Positions 1-9,190 of a stretch of 64,000 bases of DNA are shown here, in pieces. Positions within the stretch are counted from its first letter, which is position 1. Each line of letters starts with the position of its first letter. Source of the stretch: a bacterium endosymbiont of Escarpia laminata (lineage in GTDB: Bacteria; Pseudomonadota; Gammaproteobacteria; Chromatiales; Chromatiaceae); contig QGON01000059.1 of assembly GCA_003660235.1 (NCBI GenBank), positions 51,887-115,886 on the forward strand, read 5' to 3'. The translations under genes were made by a program, and so were the position numbers. The notes below the pieces were generated by a model that searched no databases, was not told the DNA's origin, and saw only the letters and a program-made list of their open reading frames with translations.

Positions 1-15
1 AGCAGGTTACCGCCC

Positions 16-480
16 ATGTGTCACACAGTTTTACAGATATTCCTCGCCGCAACGCTTAATATGTCCACATCGATAATCGTATTAGCTGATACTAAAATGG
101 CGCAGAGAAGGATCAAAAGCACCCGCTGGTTGAAGTCATTTCTGACTACCCAGATCGACATCCCCACCGAGCAACTCCCCCTTGTTCAAGGCGGCGTGGA
201 GTATTGGGTCACGCTCAACAATTGGGGTGAAAAGAAGTTATCACCCCCAGTATGGCGATTTGTCCAGACTGCCTGGGAGCAAAAACGCCTGCAAGCCAGG
301 AAGAAGGCCGCAAAGTGCCTGCTGAGCACCTCAAGGCAGACCTTGATCCAGGCTGTTGAAGCCCGGCCTGACTCCCATCACACATGCCTGGAAGGGCTGA
401 TTCTGAAAAACGGCCTTGCAGCACTGGACGAGAAAGAAGGCAAAAGGATCCTTAATGAGATCTCCAGCGGCCAAGGGTGA
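16..480 (+). CDS. hypothetical protein
   Basis: 154-aa ORF, no recognisable family; start uncertain. Confidence 0.35.
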   Translation: MCHTVLQIFLAATLNMSTSIIVLADTKMAQRRIKSTRWLKSFLTTQIDIPTEQLPLVQGGVEYWVTLNNWGEKKLSPPVWRFVQTAWEQKRLQARKKAAKCLLSTSRQTLIQAVEARPDSHHTCLEGLILKNGLAALDEKEGKRILNEISSGQG

Positions 481-593
481 AGCCAAAACCTGCGGGATCA
501 GGCATCAAGCCGTGAATAATCACGAATAAAGGGGGACGCACCACGTTTTCCGTTCTTATCTCCTTTGTGCTGACTAACTGAAATCACTGGGTC

Positions 594-3500
594 CTAATAT
601 CTTGCCTGGTGCTTTTTGAAGTTCTCCGCCTGCTCGAATATCTCCTTGTAAACCTCGTCCCGGTCGACGGGAGGATAGCCGTGCTCTGCAAGCAATATGA
701 TCAGGTCAACCTTCAGCTCAGCCTTGATATCATCACGTCGATTCCAGTCTGTATACCGGGCCTTATCCTCTACGACGGTTTTAACCGCTTTGGACAAAGC
801 AATAAGTTTTTCTTCCCCGTACTCAAAATCGTATTTGACAGCCAGTCCCTTAAGAATGTCGTAGAAAGCTTTTTCTTCGAAGTCTATGCCCAGATCGGCG
901 AATGATTCTTTCTCTTTCTTCAGGGCCTGTAGCAGGTCGATGATTTCGTCAGTGAAGTCTTCCAGGACGTTGCTGACCAGCACGTCATCCTCTTTGCGTT
1001 CATTGTAGCTATCGACAAGCGCCTTGAGCTTCTTAGAGAAGTCCATGCCCTTGTTTTTGTTGACTTTCTTGAAGTCGTCTATCGCCTTGGCGAGCAGCTG
1101 CTGAAGTAGCTTTATCCTGGTATTGGGCAGTTTGATCTTCTCGATCTTGGCCAGATAGTCATCATCGAAGATGTCGGTTGCGCCGGCGGAGTCTTCGCCC
1201 ATCTTGAAGACCTCTGCCACCCCATCGGCCTTTAGCGCCTCTGTGATCATCTCCCGTACCCTGGCGTTCATCTGCGTGCTATCCGGCGCATTTCCTTTGG
1301 TGAGTTTGAAGACAATGGAGCGAACGGCGAGGTAGAAATGAATCTGATCCCGCTCGGCCTGCTTCAGCACTTCTGAACCGCTACAGATGTCATAGGCGGC
1401 CTTCAGGCGTTTGACCAGATGCATGAAGCGCTTTTCGATCTTGTCGGTGATCTGCGCATACTCTGCCGCCATATTGAGACAGTTGAGCTGCTCCAGCGGG
1501 CTGCCTTGGTGATAGGGCGTTGTATCGAACTTGTGGAACAGCTTGTTCAGCAGATCCAGGTGATCGCGCACCACGATGATGGACTGCTCGACCTCCTCGA
1601 TATTCTGTTTGTCAGCCTTGTTGTAGTGCGCCAGGGCGAGGTTCATCTGCTTCTTGATGCCGATGTAATCGACCACCAGCCCTTTCTCCTTGCCCTCGAA
1701 CTTGCGGTTCACCCGCGATATCGTCTGGATCAGGTTGTGACGCTGTATGGGCTTGTCGATGTAGATGGTATCGAGGAAGGGCACATCAAAGCCGGTGAGC
1801 CACATATCGACCACGATGGCGATCTTGAAGTTGGACTTGGCGTTCTTGAACTGCCGGTCCAGCTCTTTGCGGTACTCCTGATTGCCCAGCAGGTCGTAGA
1901 GTTCCTTCGGGTCATCCTTGCCCCGCGTCATGACCATCTTCACCCGTTGCATGGGTTTGATCGTCTTTTGCTCTTGCTCTGTCAGCGTTGCATCGGCCTC
2001 AAAAGCCAACATCTCATTCCACTGCGGACGAAGGGCAACCAGTTCCCGCCAGAAGGCATAGGCAATCTCCCGCTTGCTGCAGACGAACATCACCTTGCCC
2101 TTGAGGGTCGATCCCTCCCCCACTCGCTTCTCGTAGTGCTTCACGAAATCTGCGGCCAGCGCCTTGATGCGGTCCGGGTCACCCAGGATGGAGTTCATCT
2201 GAACACTGGCCTTTTTGCTCTCCTCGATCTGGTAGTCGCTGGCCCCGTCTTCGGCGCACTGGGCGTAGTAGGCCTCTATCTCTTCCAGCTTGGCGTTGTC
2301 GAGCACCACCCTGGCGGCACGTCCCTCGTAGACAATGCGCACGGTGATGCCATCCTTCACCGATTCGGCCATGGTGTAGGCATCCACCACCTCGCCAAAC
2401 ACATCCAGCGTGGCGTCGATTGGCGTGCCGGTAAAGCCGACATAGGTTGCATTGGGCAGGGAGTCGTGCAGGTACTTGGCGAAACCGTAGCTGCGCTGCA
2501 CGCCCTTTTCGGTCACCCGCACCTTCTGGTCGAGATTGACCTGGCTGCGGTGGGCCTCGTCGGAGATGCAGATGACGTTATCGCGCTCGGTAAGCAGCTC
2601 AGTGTCTTCAGTGAACTTGTGGATGGTGGTGAGGAACACACCACCGCTGTTGCGCCCCTTGAGCAGTTCGCGCAGTTGAGAACGGCTCTCCACGCTGATC
2701 ACCGTCTGGTCGCCGATATAACCCTTGGCGTTGGTGAACTGCCCCGAAAGCTGATCGTCCAGATCGGTGCGGTCGGTAATCAGCACAATGGTCGGGCTTT
2801 CGAAATCGACGCTTTTCATCAGCAGCCGGGTCAGGAACAGCATGGTGAAGCTCTTGCCGCAACCGGTGGCCCCGAAGTAGGTACCGCCCTTGCCGTCGCC
2901 TTCCGGCTTACGATGTAGCTTGATGTTCCGGAAGAGCTTGTTCGCCGCGTAGAACTGCGGATAGCGGCAGACCACCTTCACCTCCTGCTTGGAGACATCG
3001 GGGAAGTAGATAAAGTGGCGGATCACCTGTCGCAGACGATCCTTGTCGAACAACCCCTGGATCATGGTGTGCAGGGCGTTGATGCCATCCTGCTCGATGG
3101 TCTCGTTGCCGGTCACCTTGCGCCAGGTGTAGAAATAGTCGTAGGGCGCAAACAGCGACCCCATGCGCGAGTTGACCCCATCACTGATCACACACAGGGC
3201 GTTGTACTTCATCAGCTCGGGAATATCGCGGGCATAGCGGGTGGTGAGCTGCACCCAGGCGTCGTGGAGGGTCGCCTCTTCCCGGATCGCGCTCTTGAAC
3301 TCGAACACCACCAGCGGCAGACCGTTGATGTAGAGAATCCCATCGGGAATGCGCCTCTCGCTGCCCTCGATCTCCAGTTGATTGACGATCTTGTAGATGT
3401 TCCTGTCGGCTCCATAACCGGCCGACGATTCCGCAACAATGGACTCAAGTTCGCCTTCACGGGGAAGACGCAACTCGGGCAAGCCAGAATAGTCGATAAG

Positions 3501-3848
3501 CTGGATGTAGAGGTCTTTCTGGCTGCGATGATTATTTTCATTGGCTGAAGGCTCCCGCTTGAGCAGGAAGCCATCGGCGACCAGTTTATGGATGGTTTTG
3601 TTGGATTCGTAGAGATCAGCGGGAGAGAGTGTTTCAAGGCGGCGGATGATCGAATCTATCTCGCCTTCGGTGATATTGTCCCTGGCGTATCGCTCTGCCA
3701 GATAAGCTCGCAGATCGCCCTTGATCAACACCTCGCTGGCCTGGCGGCTGATCGACCCGCCCTTGTGGTGCGGGTATCCCTGCCCTTCCAGCAGGGTGAT
3801 GATCGCCTGTTCCAGTTTCTCTTCCGTGAATTTACTCATCGTTGCCAA
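594..3848 (-). CDS. hsdR: type I restriction enzyme, R (HsdR) subunit
   Basis: 1084 aa; endonuclease core VFEFKSAIR; Walker A-like GATGCGKSF; DEAH box ISDEAHRSQ; helicase motif VGFTGTPI; downstream in the hsdM/hsdS operon. Confidence 0.95.
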   Translation of the reverse strand: MATMSKFTEEKLEQAIITLLEGQGYPHHKGGSISRQASEVLIKGDLRAYLAERYARDNITEGEIDSIIRRLETLSPADLYESNKTIHKLVADGFLLKREPSANENNHRSQKDLYIQLIDYSGLPELRLPREGELESIVAESSAGYGADRNIYKIVNQLEIEGSERRIPDGILYINGLPLVVFEFKSAIREEATLHDAWVQLTTRYARDIPELMKYNALCVISDGVNSRMGSLFAPYDYFYTWRKVTGNETIEQDGINALHTMIQGLFDKDRLRQVIRHFIYFPDVSKQEVKVVCRYPQFYAANKLFRNIKLHRKPEGDGKGGTYFGATGCGKSFTMLFLTRLLMKSVDFESPTIVLITDRTDLDDQLSGQFTNAKGYIGDQTVISVESRSQLRELLKGRNSGGVFLTTIHKFTEDTELLTERDNVICISDEAHRSQVNLDQKVRVTEKGVQRSYGFAKYLHDSLPNATYVGFTGTPIDATLDVFGEVVDAYTMAESVKDGITVRIVYEGRAARVVLDNAKLEEIEAYYAQCAEDGASDYQIEESKKASVQMNSILGDPDRIKALAADFVKHYEKRVGEGSTLKGKVMFVCSKREIAYAFWRELVALRPQWNEMLAFEADATLTEQEQKTIKPMQRVKMVMTRGKDDPKELYDLLGNQEYRKELDRQFKNAKSNFKIAIVVDMWLTGFDVPFLDTIYIDKPIQRHNLIQTISRVNRKFEGKEKGLVVDYIGIKKQMNLALAHYNKADKQNIEEVEQSIIVVRDHLDLLNKLFHKFDTTPYHQGSPLEQLNCLNMAAEYAQITDKIEKRFMHLVKRLKAAYDICSGSEVLKQAERDQIHFYLAVRSIVFKLTKGNAPDSTQMNARVREMITEALKADGVAEVFKMGEDSAGATDIFDDDYLAKIEKIKLPNTRIKLLQQLLAKAIDDFKKVNKNKGMDFSKKLKALVDSYNERKEDDVLVSNVLEDFTDEIIDLLQALKKEKESFADLGIDFEEKAFYDILKGLAVKYDFEYGEEKLIALSKAVKTVVEDKARYTDWNRRDDIKAELKVDLIILLAEHGYPPVDRDEVYKEIFEQAENFKKHQARY

Positions 3849-3856
3849 GCCTTATC

Positions 3857-3885
3857 GTAGGGTGTGGTGAGGAACGAACCGCACC
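3857..3885. repeat. REP half-palindrome (GTAGGGTGTGGTGAGGAACGAACCGCACC)
   Basis: Same motif as the REPs at 4463-4553 and 7100-7177; flanks the RAYT gene. Confidence 0.8.
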
Positions 3886-3914
3886 GATCCCGCATTAACA
3901 CAATCACCATCCCC

Positions 3915-4442
3915 TTATTCACCCCAACGCCCTTCTCCGACATCACATCCCCAGTCATGGGGATAAATACCATTCTGAACGAAACGTTGAAAAGATGACC
4001 ATGGCCAATCGATTACCCGCTCGACCAATCCATGCTTGACAGGATTCCAATGGATATAATCCACATGGCGTCGAAAATCTTCCTCATCGCGAATCTGATG
4101 CTCCCAAAACCGGCGTTGCCAGATACCACGCTCACCGCGACGATAGCGGCTTGCCGAGAGGACTTCGGTTTTCGGCAAGGCGCGTGAAAATCCCGCCTTG
4201 ATCAACGACCAACGGGTTTTGAAATCTGCATCACCTGGTGGCAACGTCCAAATTGCATGTAAATGCTCAGGAAGAATCACAATTGCATCGATTTGAAAGG
4301 GGTGACCCCCCTTCACCTTTCGAATAGTACTACGCAACAGATCGACCTGCTCCACCAATAATCGCTGATTGGTGCGTTGCTCCAGATTCACCGTAAAAAA
4401 CCAACAAGCTCCGGGCGTATCAGGTCTTAGATAATTGGGCAT
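3915..4442 (-). CDS. REP-associated tyrosine transposase (RAYT, TnpA_REP / Y1_Tnp family)
   Basis: 175 aa with IVILPEHLHAIWTLP (HUH-like) and HVDYIHWNPVKHGLV (catalytic Tyr region) motifs typical of RAYTs; flanked by REP palindromes. Confidence 0.92.
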   Translation of the reverse strand: MPNYLRPDTPGACWFFTVNLEQRTNQRLLVEQVDLLRSTIRKVKGGHPFQIDAIVILPEHLHAIWTLPPGDADFKTRWSLIKAGFSRALPKTEVLSASRYRRGERGIWQRRFWEHQIRDEEDFRRHVDYIHWNPVKHGLVERVIDWPWSSFQRFVQNGIYPHDWGCDVGEGRWGE

Positions 4443-4462
4443 TCGTTATCTTTCCATACGAT

Positions 4463-4553
4463 GTAGGGTGTGGTGACGAAGGAACCGCACCCTTGCCAGA
4501 CGGTTTCGCGCCACATCCAAAAATGGTGCGGTTCGTTCCTCACCGCACCCTAC
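4463..4553. repeat. REP pair (inverted; GTAGGGTGTGGTGACGAAGGAACCGCACC...GGTGCGGTTCGTTCCTCACCGCACCCTAC)
   Basis: Inverted repeat read directly; immediately beside the RAYT gene. Confidence 0.88.
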
Positions 4554-4554
4554 G

Positions 4555-4673
4555 TCCTTGATCAACACCTCGCTGGCCTGACGGGTGATCGATCCACCCT
4601 TGTGATGCGGATATCCCTGCCCTTCCAGCAGGGTGATGATCGCCTGTTCCAGTTTTTCTTCCGTGAATTTCAT
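4555..4673 (-). pseudogene. 5' fragment of hsdR (second, diverged copy)
   Basis: Encodes MKFTEEKLEQAIITLLEGQGYPHHKGGSITRQASEVLIKD, near-identical to the intact HsdR N-terminus; ATG overlaps the fic stop codon. Confidence 0.9.
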
Positions 4674-5644
4674 TTTTTTCGATATTTCTGTCTTGGACTA
4701 CGAGGCGAATCGGGGTCGCGCATTTCGACCAAGCCCTGTTGCAGTGCTGGGGTAAGATAGTTATCCCTGAATGTTGGACGATGCGACAGTGATAGACGCT
4801 CCATCAGTTCTTTGGCACTTAAATAACCATCACCCATGACGGCAAGCAGATTCTTTACTTGGTCGGTTACTTGATCGGTCACTTGGTCGATTGAACTTAC
4901 TGACAAGCCATCGCGAATCATCATCAGCATAAACAGGATAAAGGGGGCGCAATCCGTTTGAGCCGTGGCCTGCTGCAATGCCTGGTAATAGTCGGCCTGG
5001 TGATCATGGATCAGACTCTCCACGGGTATGTCGGAAAACAGTGGCTGCCAACGTGAGAGCAGCAGTGTTTGCCACAAGCGACCCATGCGGCCATTGCCAT
5101 CCGCGAAGGGATGGATAAACTCAAACTCATAGTGAAACACCGAACTGGCGATCAGGGCGTGGGCATTGGTTGAGGCTGCCCACTGAAAGAGATCCGTCAT
5201 CAGGCGCGCCACCTGGCTTGGCGGAGGCGCTATGTGCTGCACCTCATCACCCGCCATAATGCCGACGCCGCCTTGGCGGTAGATGCCAGCGCTATCGATG
5301 AGCCCCAACATCATTACCCTGTGCGCGGTTAGCAGATCAGACTCCTGCAAAGGATTCCAATCCGCCATCTGTTCATAGGCCGCCAAGGCGTTACTGGCCT
5401 CCCTAACCTCCCGCGGTGGTGCAATCACCCTTTTACCGTCCAGAATCGCGGTGACCTGCTGCTCGGAGAGTGTATTACCTTCAATGGCCAGTGAGCCGGT
5501 CACGGTGCGAATACGGTTTATCCTGCGCAGTCGCAGCGCACTCTCCTCGCTGAGCTGTAGCCGGATAGCGCCCAGCAAATCTCCTATTTCGGCAACCAGG
5601 GAGATGATTTCGTCTGTCAATGTGTAGGGTGGTTGGTAGCTCAT
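4670..5644 (-). CDS. Fic family protein (putative AMP transferase)
   Basis: Fic motif HPFADGNGRMGR; N-terminal inhibitory-type motif SLAIEGN; C-terminal DQVTDQVTDQV linker. Confidence 0.93.
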   Translation of the reverse strand: MSYQPPYTLTDEIISLVAEIGDLLGAIRLQLSEESALRLRRINRIRTVTGSLAIEGNTLSEQQVTAILDGKRVIAPPREVREASNALAAYEQMADWNPLQESDLLTAHRVMMLGLIDSAGIYRQGGVGIMAGDEVQHIAPPPSQVARLMTDLFQWAASTNAHALIASSVFHYEFEFIHPFADGNGRMGRLWQTLLLSRWQPLFSDIPVESLIHDHQADYYQALQQATAQTDCAPFILFMLMMIRDGLSVSSIDQVTDQVTDQVKNLLAVMGDGYLSAKELMERLSLSHRPTFRDNYLTPALQQGLVEMRDPDSPRSPRQKYRKK

Positions 5645-7026
5645 GCTAACGCCTCCTCGGCCAGTTTTTCGGCATCAGGGATGCGCAGTTGGCCGGAGAG
5701 GAGTTTGGGGAGGAGGGTGTCTCGGAGCTTTGACAAGGTATTGATTTCCCCAAGATTAGCTTCCTTCCGCTGTGCAGATGCTAGAAGCTGACGCTCAAAC
5801 TCATTGAAAATCTCTCCACCGTCATTTGGGTTTAATATCGAAAGACTCTTGATTTGCCCCCCGCTGATATGAGGTATCGATGTTCCGGTTTTTACATTGT
5901 CTACATATCGCTTGAACCCTGCTCCTCCTATCAGGACTTCTAGGAATGAACTGCCAACTAACCCGATAGGCCGAAGTCGTGCGACACGCTGAACTAGTAA
6001 ACATGGCAAATCGCTTGCACCAACCCTTACCCAATTCTTGCCAACCTTAGAGCCATCCATTCCAATCAATACATCTCCAGCAATCAACTTGTATCGTTCC
6101 AAGCCTTCAGTGATCTCTGGCCAATATCGGGTTTTATCGCCCCACTGAAATTTGCCCTCCTTAACGTTGTCCCCTCTTGCCAAACGAATCCCTTGTTTCG
6201 TGAATTCTTTACTTTTGAATGCTGGCCCAGTGGCTAAGTCAATCGCCCCCCCCAACTGACTAACGCCCCACCCCTCCGGCACCCAGCCCATCTCCTCGTT
6301 GAAGACAAAGCGGCTGGGGAACTGTTTTTGAATCGCTTCGGGCAGGGGTTTGCGTTTGTCGCCCAGCGCCTTGTGAGCCTCAGCGCGAGTGTGCAGGGGT
6401 TCGGGGATGGGGTGGCCTGCGGCCAGGGCGTTGTCGATGACCGGATCGAAATCGACAAACCAGCTCTTGAACAGCGCCTGCGCCATCGCCTCCAGCGTGG
6501 CGTTCATCTGGCGATTAAGTTCGATTTTGTCGTCGAGGGTGCCGAGGATGTGGGCGATGGTTTTTTGCTCGGATAGTGAGGGCAGAGGTATATCAAGCTC
6601 AGCAATAGCTTTGCCCGTTAAGTGCTTGATAGTAGTTCCAGTGAAGAAAGGTTCGAGAGAACCATTCCTTCCAGACCACAGAAACCAGTAATGCAGATAT
6701 ATGTTGTCTAATCCTTCGCGTGGCCTGATTCGGTGTAACGCTTTCTGGATCTTCATCCCCGGAATTTCGTCTTTCCAAATTGCACATCGACCTGGCTCCC
6801 CACCTTCGCACACGATCAGATCACCATACTTCAGCCCATAGCGTTCATGCTCATGCTCTTCAAACCGCATCTGAGCCAAGTTTTCTGTGTCAAAACTTCC
6901 CCACCGAACGTTCTTGTTTCCCAAATATGGAAAAAACTTGCCCCTGTTTTTTTCTTTATCAAGCATCTTGCCTAAGCAAGATTCAACGTGATCCACTAGA
7001 CGCACAGTTGGCCATTCACCCGCCAT
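5641..7026 (-). CDS. hsdS: type I restriction-modification specificity subunit (HsdS)
   Basis: Two target-recognition domains, conserved repeat LPSLSEQKTIAHILGTLDDKIELNRQMN; position between hsdM and fic. Confidence 0.93.
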   Translation of the reverse strand: MAGEWPTVRLVDHVESCLGKMLDKEKNRGKFFPYLGNKNVRWGSFDTENLAQMRFEEHEHERYGLKYGDLIVCEGGEPGRCAIWKDEIPGMKIQKALHRIRPREGLDNIYLHYWFLWSGRNGSLEPFFTGTTIKHLTGKAIAELDIPLPSLSEQKTIAHILGTLDDKIELNRQMNATLEAMAQALFKSWFVDFDPVIDNALAAGHPIPEPLHTRAEAHKALGDKRKPLPEAIQKQFPSRFVFNEEMGWVPEGWGVSQLGGAIDLATGPAFKSKEFTKQGIRLARGDNVKEGKFQWGDKTRYWPEITEGLERYKLIAGDVLIGMDGSKVGKNWVRVGASDLPCLLVQRVARLRPIGLVGSSFLEVLIGGAGFKRYVDNVKTGTSIPHISGGQIKSLSILNPNDGGEIFNEFERQLLASAQRKEANLGEINTLSKLRDTLLPKLLSGQLRIPDAEKLAEEALA

Positions 7027-7097
7027 AGCCCAACCCCGCCAAATTCTCCCGAATCACCCCATCCAGCTTCTCCAATTCCTCCATCTGCCGATACAGC
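7018..7097 (-). pseudogene. 3' fragment of hsdM (second, diverged copy)
   Basis: Encodes LYRQMEELEKLDGVIRENLAGLGYGG*, homologous to the intact HsdM C-terminus LYRQMEASEKLDAVIRDNLETLGYGN*; stop overlaps the hsdS start. Confidence 0.88.
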
Positions 7098-7099
7098 CT

Positions 7100-7177
7100 G
7101 TAGGGTGTGGTGACGAAGGAACCGCACCATCGGCCCGGATCCGTGAACGGTGCGGTTCGTACCTCACCGCACCCTAC
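7100..7177. repeat. REP pair, same family as 4463-4553
   Basis: GTAGGGTGTGGTGACGAAGGAACCGCACC...GGTGCGGTTCGTACCTCACCGCACCCTAC. Confidence 0.9.
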
Positions 7178-7184
7178 GAAGGGC

Positions 7185-8762
7185 TTAATTGCCATAGCCC
7201 AAGGTCTCCAGGTTGTCGCGGATGACCGCATCCAGCTTCTCTGATGCCTCCATCTGCCGGTAGAGGGTTTTGGTCAGTTCGGCCATCTTCTCCTCAAACG
7301 GAATACCGTCATCCTCGATCTCGGCAGCCCCCACATAGCGCCCCGGCGTCAGCACATGGTCGTTGGCCTTGATCTCTTCCCGTGTCGAAGACTTACAGAA
7401 TCCCGCTTTATCCTCATACATCCCATCCTTCTGTTCTCCACGCCATGCGTGGTAGGTGCGGCCGATCTCGACGATGTCATCGACCGTCAGTTCCTTGTGG
7501 GTGCGGTCGATCATGCTGCCCATGTTGCGGGCGTCGATGAACAGGGTCTCGCCCTGGCGGTCGCGGTGGTTGCTCTCTGCGTGGCCTTCGACGGTCTGGG
7601 CTTTCTTGTTCTTGGTGAGAAACCAGAGGCAAACCGGGATCTGGGTGGTGTAGAAAAGCTGCCCCGGCAGGGCGATCATGCAGTCCACCAGATCGTTTTC
7701 GATCATCTTTTGGCGGATCTTGCCTTCGCCCTTGGTGCTGGTAGACATGGAGCCGTTGGCCAACACAAAACCCGCCACACCGTTCTCCGACAGCTTGGCA
7801 ATCATGTGCAGTATCCAGCCGTAGTTGGCGTTGCCGGTGGGCGGCACTTCGTATCCGGCCCAGCGTGGGTCGTCGGTCAGTTCGTCGTTGCCGCGCCACG
7901 CCTTTAGGTTGAAGGGAGGGTTGGCCATGATGAAGTCGGCCTTGAGGTCGGGGTGTTGATCCTTGAAGAAGGTATCGGCGGGGACTTCACCCAGATTCCC
8001 GGCGATGCCGCGTATGGCGAGGTTCATCTTCGCCAGCTTGTAGGTGGTGCCGGTCTGCTCCTGACCGTAGATGGAGATGTCTTTGCTGTTGCCTTCGTGG
8101 CTTTCGATGAATTTAACCGACTGCACGAACATGCCGCCGGAGCCGCAGCAGGGGTCGTAGATCTTGCCCTTGTAGGGTTCGATCATCTCGGCGATGAGGT
8201 TGACCACGCATTTGGGGGTGTAGAACTCGCCACCACCCTTGCCCTCGGTGGCGGCGAACTTGCCGAGGAAGTATTCGTAAACCCGGCCGACCGTGTCCTC
8301 CTCTTTGTCGGCCACTGTATCGATGTTATTGATGGAGTCGATCAACGCCGCCAGTTTGCTCGCATCCAGCCCCAGGCGGGAGAAGTAGTTGTCGGGCAGC
8401 GCACCGCGCAGGGACTTGTTGTTCTTCTCGACGGTGTGCAGGGCGGTGTCGATCTTGAGGGCGATATCGTCCTGCTTGGAGTGCTTCTGAATGAACGACC
8501 AGCGCGACGCTTCCGGCAGGTAGAAGACGTTCTTCATAGCGTAGAACTCCACCATGTGGAGATAGGCCTCCCTGCCCTCGTCGATCAATTCCTCTCTGCG
8601 CGCCTCGAACTTGTCGCTGACGAACTTGAGGAAGATGAGGCTGAGCACGACGTGTTTGTACTCTGAAGATTCGACGGTTCCCCGGAGCTTGTCGGCGGTA
8701 TCCCAGAGGGTCTGTTCAAAGGATTTTTGCTTTTTTGCTGCTGCTTTTTTAGCCATCTTCAC
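7185..8762 (-). CDS. hsdM: type I restriction-modification DNA methyltransferase (HsdM)
   Basis: FYTPKCVVNLI, DPCCGSGGMFVQS (SAM binding), IMANPPFNL (NPPF catalytic motif). Confidence 0.96.
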   Translation of the reverse strand: MKMAKKAAAKKQKSFEQTLWDTADKLRGTVESSEYKHVVLSLIFLKFVSDKFEARREELIDEGREAYLHMVEFYAMKNVFYLPEASRWSFIQKHSKQDDIALKIDTALHTVEKNNKSLRGALPDNYFSRLGLDASKLAALIDSINNIDTVADKEEDTVGRVYEYFLGKFAATEGKGGGEFYTPKCVVNLIAEMIEPYKGKIYDPCCGSGGMFVQSVKFIESHEGNSKDISIYGQEQTGTTYKLAKMNLAIRGIAGNLGEVPADTFFKDQHPDLKADFIMANPPFNLKAWRGNDELTDDPRWAGYEVPPTGNANYGWILHMIAKLSENGVAGFVLANGSMSTSTKGEGKIRQKMIENDLVDCMIALPGQLFYTTQIPVCLWFLTKNKKAQTVEGHAESNHRDRQGETLFIDARNMGSMIDRTHKELTVDDIVEIGRTYHAWRGEQKDGMYEDKAGFCKSSTREEIKANDHVLTPGRYVGAAEIEDDGIPFEEKMAELTKTLYRQMEASEKLDAVIRDNLETLGYGN

Positions 8763-8885
8763 GATCCATGCCGGGTTATGCTGCGATCATACTGCAATCT
8801 ACATCCGATCAGGAACAAGACTCGGGAAGACCAGTACTCCAACAAGGTTATATTGATGGATAATTAATGTGATCTCTCAAGAGTA

Positions 8886-8989
8886 GTAGGGTGGATAAGT
8901 GAAACGCATCCACCTTTATCTAGCAAAGATCCCGGTGGATGCGCTGTGGCTTATCCACCCTACGGCAACCGCTGCCATATCCATCACTA
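8886..8989. repeat. Palindromic repeat family R1, copy 1
   Basis: GTAGGGTGGATAAGTGAAACGCATCCACC...GGTGGATGCGCTGTGGCTTATCCACCCTACGGCAACCGCTGCCATATCCATCACTA; shared with 14156-14265 and 30431-30539. Confidence 0.9.
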
Positions 8990-9190
8990 AAATATTGACA
9001 GAGTACCAGGGCCGAAGAGCAGCGGGCCGGGGAGATTTACACTGACGCGCCAACATCCTTTTCGATTTTGATATGTGGCCTTTTGCTACACTGACTCCCT
9101 GTTTGCGCAAAATGGTGCAGTATTGGCACAGCATGAATACGGATACCCATGAAATAGCATGAGTAGAAGTGCACCATCGGATTTGAATTA

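Noticed and set aside
1419-2918. 499-aa plus-strand ORF
   Set aside because: Exactly antisense to hsdR, low-complexity H/L/V-rich composition typical of the reverse strand of GC-rich genes
7098-7231. N-terminal part of the 71-aa ORF 7016..7231
   Set aside because: Out-of-frame reading of the intact hsdM end plus REP; only the C-terminal hsdM-like tail is meaningful
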